The notes: generated by a model not told the origin, from the sequence alone. Counted from the first letter of the stretch, positions 1 to 5,230 are shown. The stretch: DNA of 5,230 bases from Pseudomonadota bacterium (GCA_022705125.1 JAKJFB010000225.1:1-5230), one strand, 5' to 3'. Translations and numbers: made by a program.

Positions 1-26
1 TCCCGTTCAATGGCTGTGACCGGAAC

Positions 27-56
27 ATAATACGATCCCGCCTTGAAATTACACAA
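27..56 (-). promoter_or_regulatory. Possible divergent sigma70-like promoter firing out of the left edge
   Basis: Read on the minus strand there is TTGTGT (51-56), an 18-base spacer and TATTAT (27-32). The -10 matches consensus at 5 of 6 and the -35 at only 3 of 6, as is common for activator-dependent promoters. A start near base 20 would put the LysR-type dyad at 78-94 about 66 bases upstream of it, the classical recognition-site position for this regulator family. No minus-strand start codon with a ribosome site is visible in bases 1-25, so the target gene would begin outside the window. Prediction by eye only. Confidence 0.4.
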
Positions 57-71
57 ATTCATTGTTTTAAT
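43..71 (+). promoter_or_regulatory. Predicted sigma70 promoter of the LysR-type regulator
   Basis: TTGAAA (43-48), a 17-base spacer and TTTAAT (66-71). Each hexamer matches consensus at 5 of 6 and the spacing is optimal. The segment is much richer in A+T than the rest of the window. Transcription would start near base 78, at the left edge of the dyad at 78-94, so a regulator bound there should block its own promoter. The untranslated leader to the chosen ATG at 116 would be about 38 bases. Confidence 0.6.
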
Positions 72-77
72 AGATAC

Positions 78-94
78 CATTCCATATCGGAATG
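78..94. promoter_or_regulatory. LysR-type operator dyad, CATTCC-N5-GGAATG
   Basis: A perfect 6-bp inverted repeat separated by ATATC. It contains T at 80 and A at 92, giving the T-N11-A spacing typical of LysR-family binding sites. It sits 22 bases before the LysR-type gene and between two oppositely directed predicted promoters. The position implies autorepression on the right and activation or repression of a divergent gene on the left. The dyad and spacing are seen directly; binding by the adjacent regulator is inferred. Confidence 0.65.
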
Positions 95-115
95 CATATC
101 CCTTGGTGGCCTCCC

Positions 116-988
116 ATGGACACCCAACTGCTCAGCGCCTTCCTTGCCGTCGCCGACGCCGCTTCCTTCTCTGTCGCCGCCGAGCGCTTGCACCTGACGC
201 AGCCGGCGGTCAGCAAGCGCATCGCGGCACTCGAGGAGCAACTGGGCGTGCGCCTGTTCGACCGCATCGGTCGCCATGTGTCGCTGACCGAGAGCGGGCG
301 GCGCCTGCTGCCGCGCGCGCAGCGCATCCTGCGCGAGATCGAGGACACCGAGCGCGTGATCCGCGACCTCTCCGGCAGCGTCAGCGGCCCGCTGGCCATC
401 GCCACCAGCCACCATATCGGGCTGCACCGCCTGCCGCCGGTGCTGCGTGCGTTCTCGCGCCGCCACCCCGACGTGCGCCTGGAGATCGAGTTCATGGACT
501 CGGAGAAAGCGCACGACGCCGTGGCCCAGGGCACGATCGAGCTCGCGGTGATCACGCTGGCGCCGGCGGGCTCGGCGCCGCGCCTGCAAGCGCGCGAGGT
601 CTGGCCCGATCCGCTCGCGGTGATGGTGGCGCGCGACCACCCGCTCGCCGGGCACGCACGCGTGTCGATCAGGGAACTGGCGCAGCACCCGGCGGTGCTG
701 CCCGGTCCGGGCACCTATACCGGACAGATCCTGCAGCAGCTCTTCGACGCGAGCGGCGTGCGGCTCGAGGTCAGCATGGAGACCAATTACCTGGAGACGT
801 TGCGCATGCTCGCGGCCATCGGGCTGGGCTGGTCAGTGCTTCCCGACAGCATGCGCACCGAGGAACTCGTGGCGCTCGCGATCCCGGGGGTGCAGCTGCG
901 CCGCAGCCTCGGCTACGTCTACCACCGCGACCGCACGCTCTCTAACGCGGCGCGGGCGTTTATCGCGCTGCTGGAACCCGCCAGCTGA
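116..988 (+). CDS. LysR-family transcriptional regulator
   Basis: A 290-residue DNA-binding regulator of normal LysR-family length. Residues 1-60 form the winged helix-turn-helix, with the family signature AAERLHLTQPAVSKRIAALE around residues 21-40 followed by QLGVRLFDR. The rest, from about residue 90, is the substrate-binding-like effector domain. The stretch METNYLETLRMLAAIGLGWS (221-240) is a well-formed part of that domain. The ATG at 116 was chosen because MDTQLLSAFLAV aligns with the usual family N-terminus and GGTGG at 105-109 lies six bases upstream. An in-frame ATG at 92 would add eight residues but falls within the operator dyad, close to the predicted transcript start. From memory, this effector signature resembles LysR proteins divergent from leuC in gammaproteobacteria, so leucine biosynthesis is a possible but unproven target. 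The gene converges with the minus-strand operon at its 3' end. Confidence 0.93.
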   Translation: MDTQLLSAFLAVADAASFSVAAERLHLTQPAVSKRIAALEEQLGVRLFDRIGRHVSLTESGRRLLPRAQRILREIEDTERVIRDLSGSVSGPLAIATSHHIGLHRLPPVLRAFSRRHPDVRLEIEFMDSEKAHDAVAQGTIELAVITLAPAGSAPRLQAREVWPDPLAVMVARDHPLAGHARVSIRELAQHPAVLPGPGTYTGQILQQLFDASGVRLEVSMETNYLETLRMLAAIGLGWSVLPDSMRTEELVALAIPGVQLRRSLGYVYHRDRTLSNAARAFIALLEPAS

Positions 989-1030
989 CCCCGAGCGCTG
1001 AGCGTCGCGGCGACGTGACACCGGCTCCGA

Positions 1031-1173
1031 GCGCGCCGAGGGGCGGGCCCGTACCGTGAGCGGACATGTGGATGCCGAAATCGTCTGGAACGATTTCGGC
1101 AACACGCGTAGCCGCTGCACAGGGATGTGCCAGGCGGCGGCCGCGCGCGGTACGGGCCCGCCGCTCGGCGCGC
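1031..1173. repeat. Large imperfect inverted repeat between convergent genes
   Basis: The 33-base arms 1031-1063 and 1141-1173 are reverse complements at 30 of 33 positions, with a 77-base interior. The core GGCGGGCCCGTACCG (15 bases) is exact. The interior holds a perfect hairpin at 1073-1101 and a smaller one (GCACA-GGGA-TGTGC, 1117-1130). The whole element fits in the 206-base gap between the stop codons of the LysR-type gene (988) and the mocA-like gene (1195). No flanking target-site duplication is obvious at the arm ends, and no transposase lies nearby. It could be a bidirectional transcription block, a decayed mobile-element end or miniature element, or a structured RNA. The structure is seen; the role is unknown. 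Confidence 0.8.
1073..1101. other. Perfect 12-bp hairpin, possible bidirectional terminator stem
   Basis: TGCCGAAATCGT (1073-1084) pairs perfectly with ACGATTTCGGCA (1090-1101) around a 5-base loop, CTGGA. It lies 85 bases after the LysR-type stop and 94 bases beyond the mocA-like stop on the other strand, so transcripts from both sides would form it. Neither side has the T-run of a standard intrinsic terminator. If it stops transcription it would act as a stem-only or factor-assisted terminator. The fold is certain from the sequence; termination is a guess. Confidence 0.5.
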
Positions 1174-1194
1174 CGCACCGCACCGCACGAAGGT

Positions 1195-1797
1195 CTACAT
1201 GAAGAGATCCGCGAGATAATCCAGCTGCTCCGGCGTATCGACGTCGGCGAGGATGCCGGGGTCGTCGAGCTCGACGAAACAGGCACGCGACTGCTCCGCG
1301 ACGATCAGCGCACGCGCGCCCATGTCGCCCTCGAGACGCGTGAGCGCGTGGAAATGGCGGCGCGCGAAGCCGACCGGATGCCCCCAGGCGCCGCCGTGCG
1401 TGGGCACCACCAGATCGTGCGCGCCGAGCAGCTCGCGCACGCGGCGCATCGAGCCCGGGCGGATGAAGGGCTTGTCCGCGAGGCTCACCAGGCAGGCATC
1501 CCAGGCCGTCAGCTGCGCGATGGCATCGGCCAGCGTGAAGCCCATGCCGCCGCGGCTGCGCGGCGAGCGCAGGATGCGCACGCCCGGGAATCGCGCGGCG
1601 AATTGCGCGGCCGCGTCGTCCTCGCCGATCACCAGTGCGCATTCGTCGCAGCACTCGCGCAGCAATTCCAGCGAACGCACGAGCATCGTGGTGCCGTCGG
1701 GCAGCAGGGCGGCGCGCTTGTCGCTGCCGAAGCGTCGGCCGCGGCCAGCGGCCAGAAGCAGCCCGCCGACCACCGCAGGCGCCGCGGCACCGCTCAT
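1195..1797 (-). CDS. mocA: MocA-like molybdenum cofactor cytidylyltransferase
   Basis: A 200-residue nucleotidyltransferase, normal length for the MobA/MocA family. MocA joins CTP to molybdopterin-Mo to give the cytosine dinucleotide cofactor used by xanthine-dehydrogenase-family hydroxylases; it acts in the cytoplasm. The N-terminal nucleotide-binding loop reads LLAAGRGRRFGSDK (14-27). The LAAG form favours MocA over MobA, which usually has LAGG. GGMGFTL (83-89), the metal-binding Asp108 in LADKP, GHPVGF (139-144), GDMGAR (157-162) and the C-terminal DVDTPEQL (185-192) are all family landmarks. Two positions differ from the commonest forms: Phe23 where Met is usual, and Lys109 after the metal-binding Asp where Gln or Met is usual. 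The start overlaps the xdhC stop by four bases (ATGA), so the two are probably translationally coupled. It is the last gene of the minus-strand operon. Exact nucleotide preference cannot be settled by eye. Confidence 0.82.
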   Translation of the reverse strand: MSGAAAPAVVGGLLLAAGRGRRFGSDKRAALLPDGTTMLVRSLELLRECCDECALVIGEDDAAAQFAARFPGVRILRSPRSRGGMGFTLADAIAQLTAWDACLVSLADKPFIRPGSMRRVRELLGAHDLVVPTHGGAWGHPVGFARRHFHALTRLEGDMGARALIVAEQSRACFVELDDPGILADVDTPEQLDYLADLFM

Positions 1798-2759
1798 GAG
1801 AGCGGCTCGGCGCGCCGCAGCGCGATCAGTTGCGCGAGTATCGCGATGGCCACTTCCATCGGGCGCTTGCTGCCGATCGACAGCCCTACCGGTGCGTGCA
1901 ACCGCGCGATGCGCTCCTCGGCAACGTCGAGCTGGCGCAGGCGTTCGCGGCGCTTGGCCGAGGTGCGTTCACTGCCGAGCGCGCCGACGTAGAAGGCATC
2001 GAGGTTCAGCGCCTCCATCAGCGCCATGTCGTCGATGCGCGGATCGTGCGTCAGCGTCACGATCGCGGTGTGGCGGTCGACACCGGCATCGCGCAGGAAA
2101 TCATCCGGGAAACGGCTGACCAGCTCCACCTCGGGACCGCGCCACGCCGCGATTTGCTCCGAGCGCGGATCGCAGACCACCACGCGGTAGTCGAGCATCG
2201 TGGCGAGCGTCGCCACGCATTGCGCCACCTGTCCCGCGCCGACCAGCAGCAGGCGGAAATGCGGCCCCAGCGTGTGGCGCAGCACACCGTCGGCGAATGT
2301 GAGCGGCTCCACGGCGTCGACCCTGTCGGCCCGGCACGCACCGCCGTCGAGCACCAGCTCGCGGCGCACGCAGCGCCGCGCCGCGAGTCCACCCAGCAGT
2401 TCCTCGATGTGCGCCAGATGCGTCGGCGCGGCGCAGGGCTCCACCACCACGCCGAGCCGTCCGCCGCAGGGCAGGCCGAGGCGCTCGTTCTCCTCAGCGC
2501 TCAGGCCGTAGGTACGCAGCACCGGGCCCGTGCTCGCGAGCTCGCCGGCGCGCATCCGCTCGATCAGGTCCTCCTCGACGCAGCCGCCCGAGAGCGAGCC
2601 GCAGACGCGCCCGTCGGCGGCGCAGGCCATGATCGAACCGAGCGGACGCGGCGAGGAGCCGCTGATCTCGACGATGGTGCACAACCACGCGCGCTGACCC
2701 TCGCGCAGCCAGCCGGCCAGCGCCCCCAATACTTCCTGTTCCGCCGATTCCACCTGCAT
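1794..2759 (-). CDS. xdhC: XdhC/CoxI-family molybdenum cofactor insertion and maturation factor
   Basis: A 321-residue XdhC-family chaperone. The studied member from Rhodobacter capsulatus binds molybdenum cofactor, protects it during sulfuration and delivers it to xanthine dehydrogenase. The N-terminal XdhC/CoxI domain shows GSSPRPLGS (34-42), SLSGGCVEEDL (55-65) and GLPCGGRL (95-102), with the two conserved cysteines Cys60 and Cys98. The C-terminal Rossmann-like domain shows LLLVGAGQVAQ (170-180), VVVCDPRS (193-200), THDPRIDD (237-244), YVGALGS (257-263) and the terminal APVGLSIGSKRPMEVAIAI (289-307). The ATG at 2759 was chosen because it gives the usual family N-terminus and is preceded by GAGGG (2766-2770) at six bases; the reading frame stays open far upstream but only as a shadow of the flavodoxin-like gene. 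It starts 20 bases after the flavodoxin-like stop and overlaps mocA. No hydroxylase structural gene is in the window. Confidence 0.93.
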   Translation of the reverse strand: MQVESAEQEVLGALAGWLREGQRAWLCTIVEISGSSPRPLGSIMACAADGRVCGSLSGGCVEEDLIERMRAGELASTGPVLRTYGLSAEENERLGLPCGGRLGVVVEPCAAPTHLAHIEELLGGLAARRCVRRELVLDGGACRADRVDAVEPLTFADGVLRHTLGPHFRLLLVGAGQVAQCVATLATMLDYRVVVCDPRSEQIAAWRGPEVELVSRFPDDFLRDAGVDRHTAIVTLTHDPRIDDMALMEALNLDAFYVGALGSERTSAKRRERLRQLDVAEERIARLHAPVGLSIGSKRPMEVAIAILAQLIALRRAEPLS

Positions 2760-2779
2760 CGCCCGCCCTCGAATGTCCT

Positions 2780-3238
2780 TCAGAAAATGCCGAGCTCCAG
2801 TCCCGCGGCCAGCGCGCGCCCGGTGTCGGCGGCGCGTTCGAGATCCGCGGGTCCGGGCTCGCCGCGCACGAGCAGCGGCTCCGCCACCTCGCGCATCGGA
2901 TAACCCTGGAGGATGCGGTGCAGCTGGCGCACCGCCCCGCTGCCGTCGTTGCCCGCGCTGATGATCAGCGCGAAGGCGCGGTTCAGCTGCTGTGCCGATG
3001 CCGCATAGAACGTGCGGTCGAGGAATTCCTTCATGCCGCCGGACATGAAACCGAAATTCTCCGGCGTCGCCAGCAGCAGCGCGTCGCACCAGGCGAGGTC
3101 GGCCGCGCCCGCCTCGGCGGCGCGCAGCCAGCGCAGCTCCACCGCGTCTTCCTCGCGCGCGCCCGCCACCGCCGCATGCGCCAGGCGCTCGGTGCTGCCG
3201 CTCTGGGAGTGGTGCACGACGAGCAGCCTCTTCTTCAC
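2780..3238 (-). CDS. Flavodoxin-like FMN-binding protein or NAD(P)H-dependent oxidoreductase
   Basis: A 152-residue flavodoxin-fold protein, cytoplasmic, expected to bind FMN and carry electrons or reduce a small substrate. After the first beta strand (KKRLLVVHH) comes a phosphate-binding loop SQSGSTERLA (11-20). The middle has LLLATPENFGFMSGGMKEFL (54-73), the isoalloxazine-contacting loop typical of this superfamily, and LIISAGNDGSG (91-101) follows. The GTG start at 3238 was chosen because it overlaps the preceding VanZ-like stop in a GTGA junction and puts the first beta strand at the N-terminus. An ATG at 3322 in the same frame would add 28 arginine-rich residues that read as a shadow of the VanZ-like gene. 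No strong ribosome site precedes the GTG, which fits translational coupling. The position directly before xdhC and mocA suggests, without proof, a redox role for a molybdenum hydroxylase. The substrate or partner is unknown. Confidence 0.85.
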   Translation of the reverse strand: MKKRLLVVHHSQSGSTERLAHAAVAGAREEDAVELRWLRAAEAGAADLAWCDALLLATPENFGFMSGGMKEFLDRTFYAASAQQLNRAFALIISAGNDGSGAVRQLHRILQGYPMREVAEPLLVRGEPGPADLERAADTGRALAAGLELGIF

Positions 3239-3618
3239 GGCGCTGCGCCGAGGCGCCGGCGCAGCCAGCACGCGAGCGCCACGCACAGCGCGATGCCGAC
3301 GCCATCGGCTGCCCAGTCCCACAGCGAGAAGTCACGCCACGGCAGCAGCGCCTGCACCAGTTCGATGAACAGCCCGTAAGCCAGCAGGGCCAGCATCAGG
3401 CGCGCGACGACGCGCCGCTCGGCATGGCTGGCCTGCGCCAGCGCGGCGAGCAGGAAGAACACGACCGCGTGTCCGACCTTGTCGCCGAAGCGAAACTGCG
3501 GCCCCACCGACACCTTCAGCACCGAGAGCACGAACACCAGCACCAGCGCGAGCACGAACAGCACACGGATGGCACGGCGCAGTCCGGCAGGCATCCGCGC
3601 GGGCAACTTCCCGGGCAT
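3235..3618 (-). CDS. VanZ-like small integral membrane protein
   Basis: A 127-residue membrane protein with four predicted helices at about 14-35, 47-63, 72-90 and 99-117. It carries the VanZ-family pattern: GDKVGHAVVFFLL (45-57), then FIELVQALLPWRDFSLWDWA (84-103) followed by ADGVG, including Glu86, Gln89, Arg95, Asp101 and Asp105. VanZ itself gives low-level teicoplanin resistance, but most family members are of unknown function and resistance should not be assumed here. The ATG at 3618 lies eight bases after the SnoaL-like stop; a second in-frame ATG at 3594 would remove eight residues, and neither has a strong ribosome site. The frame is open upstream to 3879, but that extension is arginine-rich and opposed by a better gene. 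Its stop overlaps the next start by four bases. Confidence 0.83.
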   Translation of the reverse strand: MPGKLPARMPAGLRRAIRVLFVLALVLVFVLSVLKVSVGPQFRFGDKVGHAVVFFLLAALAQASHAERRVVARLMLALLAYGLFIELVQALLPWRDFSLWDWAADGVGIALCVALACWLRRRLGAAP

Positions 3619-3626
3619 GGGGCCGC

Positions 3627-4109
3627 TCAATGGTGGCGCATCTTGACCTGCTCGGGTGTCAGGAACCTGCCGCCCGCCGCGATCCAGCCGCGCACCGTGT
3701 TGCGCGAATCGCGCGCCGGGTTGTAGATATCCTCCTCGCTGGAGAACTTGCCGTTGCCGGCGTAGACCAGCCGCGTCCAGTTCGGGAACGAAAAGGGCTT
3801 GCCGGTGCCGGCATCGAAAGGTTCGGGAAAGGCGTTCTGGCACTGGAACACGATCGCCCCGTTGTCCTCGTCGAAGCATACCCAGTCCTGCGGGAAGGTC
3901 ATCTTCGGGAACGGCGCCATCACCCCGGTGATCCAGTCACAGATCGCCTGGCGTCCGTGCATCTCGCCATAGGCGTGCTCGATGTAATGGGCATCGTCGG
4001 TGAACAGCTCGGCCCAGATGCGCCAGTCGCCGCTGCTCGATGCCGCGTCGCGCGCGGCGTTGTAGGTCGCCAGCGCCTGTTCGAGTTCCGCCCGGGTGAA
4101 TTTCGCCAT
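3627..4109 (-). CDS. SnoaL/NTF2-like fold protein of unknown function
   Basis: A 160-residue protein with the look of the NTF2-like superfamily: an N-terminal helix (about 6-25), then GDWRIWAELFTDDAHYIEHA (28-46), a helix with GRQAICDWITGVM (52-64), and a strand-rich second half with an aromatic-lined stretch (FSFPNWTRLVYAGNGKFSSE, 106-125). Members are cone-shaped single-domain proteins that act as small-molecule isomerases, hydrolases or dehydratases, or as binding proteins. An enzyme cannot be named from sequence; Asp and His residues near 38-45 are candidates for pocket residues. No signal peptide or membrane segment is seen, so it is probably cytoplasmic. The start at 4109 is preferred over the ATG at 4127 because of the AGGAGA site at 4118-4123. 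It follows the HupE/UreJ-like gene by 36 bases. Confidence 0.82.
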   Translation of the reverse strand: MAKFTRAELEQALATYNAARDAASSSGDWRIWAELFTDDAHYIEHAYGEMHGRQAICDWITGVMAPFPKMTFPQDWVCFDEDNGAIVFQCQNAFPEPFDAGTGKPFSFPNWTRLVYAGNGKFSSEEDIYNPARDSRNTVRGWIAAGGRFLTPEQVKMRHH

Positions 4110-4117
4110 GTCTGCGT

Positions 4118-4123
4118 TCTCCT
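4118..4123 (-). promoter_or_regulatory. Ribosome binding site deciding the SnoaL-like start
   Basis: Minus-strand AGGAGA ends eight bases before the ATG at 4109. It is the strongest ribosome site in the operon. It lies inside the reading frame that would begin at the upstream ATG at 4127, so translation most likely begins at 4109, with MAKFTRAELE as the N-terminus. Confidence 0.75.
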
Positions 4124-4145
4124 GCATGATGAATGATGCGCGTGA

Positions 4146-5144
4146 TCAAGCGCCGCCGAACGCGGCGGCGCCGCGCTCGAAGCACCAGTATGCCGAGGCG
4201 CAGCCGATCAGGTACACCGGCGCCCACCGCAGCCAGGCCCAGCGCGGCAGCGGCAGGCGCAGCCACGACTGGTGCAGGGCGATCACAGCGCCCACGAACA
4301 GCAGCTGCCCGATCTCGATGCCGACGTTGAAGGCGAGCAGCGCCAGCGGGATGTCGTGCGCCGGCAGGCCCACCTCGAGCAGCGCGCCCGCGAAACCCAT
4401 GCCGTGCAGCAAGCCGAAACCGCCCGCGGCGAGCCACGGCCAGTGGCGCAGCCAGTGCGCGTCGGTCTTCTCGCGCGTGAGTTCCACGGCCACCACGAAG
4501 ATGCTGAGCGCGATCGCGAACTCGACCAGCTCCACCGGGTAGCGCAGGAAACCCAGCGCCGCGAGCGCGAGCGTGACGCTATGGCCCACCGTGAACGCGG
4601 TGATCGTCCACACCAGGCGCTTCCAGCCCACGACCAGCAACAGCAGCCCGAGCACGAACAGCAGGTGGTCGATGCCGCCGAGGATGTGCCCGACGCCCAT
4701 CTTCACGTAGTCGGCCGCCACAGCGAGCGCGTCCTGGCGCGCCGCGATGCGGAACACCGGCTGGTTGGCGTTCAGCATGCCCTGCGCCACCACGCCGTCG
4801 CTCCACTGGATGCGCACCAGCGCCGCGGACTGGTTCTGCGCCAGCCCGGTGACGCGCAGCTCCTGCCCGTGCAACGGCTCGGCGCAGCGCATGCTCCAGT
4901 CGATGCGCACCCCGGTGCCCTCGTATTCCCAGCGCCGTTCGCTCGTGTCGCTGCACGAGGCCGGCAGTTGCGGCTCCAGCGGCACCGGCGTCGAGGCGAA
5001 CCGGGGTGTCTTCCACGTCACGGCGAAGCTCCCGTCGGCCTGCTCGTGGATCGCGAGCAGCGAGGGCGCGAGCTTGTGGGCCAGCGCGCTGCCCGCGAAC
5101 ATGAGCAGCAGCATGGCCGCGCAATACCGGACCCGGCGCCTCAT
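4146..5144 (-). CDS. HupE/UreJ-family integral membrane protein with periplasmic N-terminal domain
   Basis: A 332-residue inner-membrane protein. Residues 1-22 are a Sec signal peptide (RRR, hydrophobic core, SALA) with cleavage likely before His23. Residues 23 to about 145 form a soluble periplasmic domain with two cysteines, 64 and 87, able to form a disulfide. The membrane half has about six helices and the family motifs GVGHILGGIDHLLFVLGLLL (150-169), TAFTVGHSVTLALA (182-195), VEFAIALSIFVVAVEL (207-222), GLLHGMGFAGAL (244-255) and AFNVGIEIGQLLFV (271-284). Repeated histidines (23, 153, 160, 188, 247) could bind metal. HupE and UreJ are nickel-permease-like proteins, but this longer signal-peptide form is a separate subgroup with no agreed substrate, and no hydrogenase or urease gene is here. 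Its ATG overlaps the upstream gene's stop by four bases; a weak GGGGTG lies just ahead. Confidence 0.88.
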   Translation of the reverse strand: MRRRVRYCAAMLLLMFAGSALAHKLAPSLLAIHEQADGSFAVTWKTPRFASTPVPLEPQLPASCSDTSERRWEYEGTGVRIDWSMRCAEPLHGQELRVTGLAQNQSAALVRIQWSDGVVAQGMLNANQPVFRIAARQDALAVAADYVKMGVGHILGGIDHLLFVLGLLLLVVGWKRLVWTITAFTVGHSVTLALAALGFLRYPVELVEFAIALSIFVVAVELTREKTDAHWLRHWPWLAAGGFGLLHGMGFAGALLEVGLPAHDIPLALLAFNVGIEIGQLLFVGAVIALHQSWLRLPLPRWAWLRWAPVYLIGCASAYWCFERGAAAFGGA

Positions 5145-5230
5145 GAGTGCACCCCGTATTTCTGCCTGAGCGACACCATCGCCTCGGCAAGAGTGCGCCG
5201 GGCACGCTCGCGAAGCACGTCGCTCTCGAG
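5141..5230 (-). CDS. Partial CDS, C-terminal 29 residues; possibly a peptidyl-prolyl isomerase
   Basis: A minus-strand frame is open from the right edge to a TGA at 5141-5143. The visible tail begins LESDVLRERARRTLAEAM and ends SLRQKYGVHS, a charged helix followed by a short strand. The stop overlaps the HupE/UreJ-like ATG in an ATGA junction, the same coupling seen elsewhere in this operon, which supports a real gene. From memory, parvulin-type (PpiC-like) peptidyl-prolyl isomerases often end in a similar arginine-rich helix plus LRxRYxV tail and are sometimes found next to HupE/UreJ-like genes, so that is the best guess. The catalytic domain is outside the window, so identity stays open. 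Confidence 0.55.
   Translation of the reverse strand, partial: LESDVLRERARRTLAEAMVSLRQKYGVHS

Noticed and set aside
59..714. Long minus-strand frames opposite the LysR-type gene
   Set aside because: They are by-products of high GC content; their translations are low-complexity Arg/Ala/Gly-rich, while the plus-strand frame has a full LysR signature.
1073..1101. Canonical intrinsic terminator
   Set aside because: The stem is perfect, but neither side is followed by a T-run on the transcript concerned.
1031..1173. Intact insertion sequence or proven miniature transposon
   Set aside because: No transposase and no clear target-site duplication flank the arms. A faint resemblance of the interior to repeated ends of IS21-type elements was considered but could not be supported by eye.
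1173..1189. Short tandem CCGCA/CCGCAC units
   Set aside because: Only about three copies in a GC-rich tract; too short to treat as a meaningful repeat.
1066..2903. Long plus-strand frames opposite mocA and xdhC
   Set aside because: No recognisable domain and Arg/Ala/His-rich composition; the minus-strand frames carry complete family motifs.
2760..3335. Long N-terminal extension of XdhC in the same open frame (about 192 residues)
   Set aside because: It is arginine- and alanine-rich without domain features, overlaps the convincing flavodoxin-like gene in another frame, and the ATG at 2759 has a ribosome site and the normal family N-terminus.
3235..3618. Glycopeptide resistance gene vanZ
   Set aside because: Only the fold family matches; there are no other van genes, and a Gram-negative host would have little need for it.
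3619..3879. N-terminal extension of the VanZ-like protein
   Set aside because: The added 87 residues lie opposite the family-recognisable SnoaL-like frame and have no membrane or domain character.
4579..5205. A 208-residue minus-strand frame over the HupE/UreJ-like N-terminus
   Set aside because: It is out of frame with the signal peptide and membrane motifs and reads as a GC-driven shadow.

Overview
The window is a high-GC, gene-dense stretch of chromosomal DNA with strong third-position G/C bias. It most likely comes from a Gram-negative proteobacterium. Gamma- or betaproteobacterial origin is inferred from the LysR regulator, the XdhC/MocA molybdenum accessory pair and a HupE/UreJ-type membrane protein with a Sec signal peptide. 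No rRNA, tRNA, CRISPR array or intact mobile element is visible.

Left part (1-988): an AT-rich regulatory region of about 115 bases, then a plus-strand LysR-type regulator (116-988). The region has a good sigma70-like promoter for the regulator, a perfect CATTCC-N5-GGAATG dyad with T-N11-A spacing, and a plausible divergent minus-strand promoter. The dyad lies on the predicted start site of the regulator and about 66 bases upstream of the predicted divergent start. That is the usual layout for a regulator that represses itself and controls a divergent target, which here lies outside the window to the left.

Middle (989-1194): a 206-base gap between two convergent genes. It holds a large imperfect inverted repeat (33-base arms, 30 of 33 matching) enclosing a perfect 12-bp hairpin. 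This is the main structure in the window that no gene explains.

Right part (1195-5230): a tightly packed minus-strand operon, read right to left. The order is the C-terminus of an unknown protein (possibly a peptidyl-prolyl isomerase), a HupE/UreJ-family membrane protein, a SnoaL/NTF2-like protein, a small VanZ-like membrane protein, a flavodoxin-like protein, XdhC, and a MocA-like cytidylyltransferase. Three junctions are 4-base stop/start overlaps (ATGA, GTGA, ATGA), one is a 4-base overlap at the partial gene's stop, and the remaining gaps are 8 to 36 bases, so one transcript entering from beyond the right edge is likely. XdhC and MocA both serve xanthine-dehydrogenase-family molybdenum hydroxylases: MocA makes the cytosine dinucleotide form of the cofactor, and XdhC binds the cofactor and prepares it for insertion. 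No hydroxylase structural gene is present, so the client enzyme must be encoded elsewhere. The functional link between this pair and the membrane, flavodoxin and SnoaL-like proteins is not known from the sequence.

I did not find convincing evidence of a wholly new system. The two most useful leads are the convergent-gene inverted repeat and the operon that ties molybdenum-cofactor maturation to a flavodoxin and membrane proteins.
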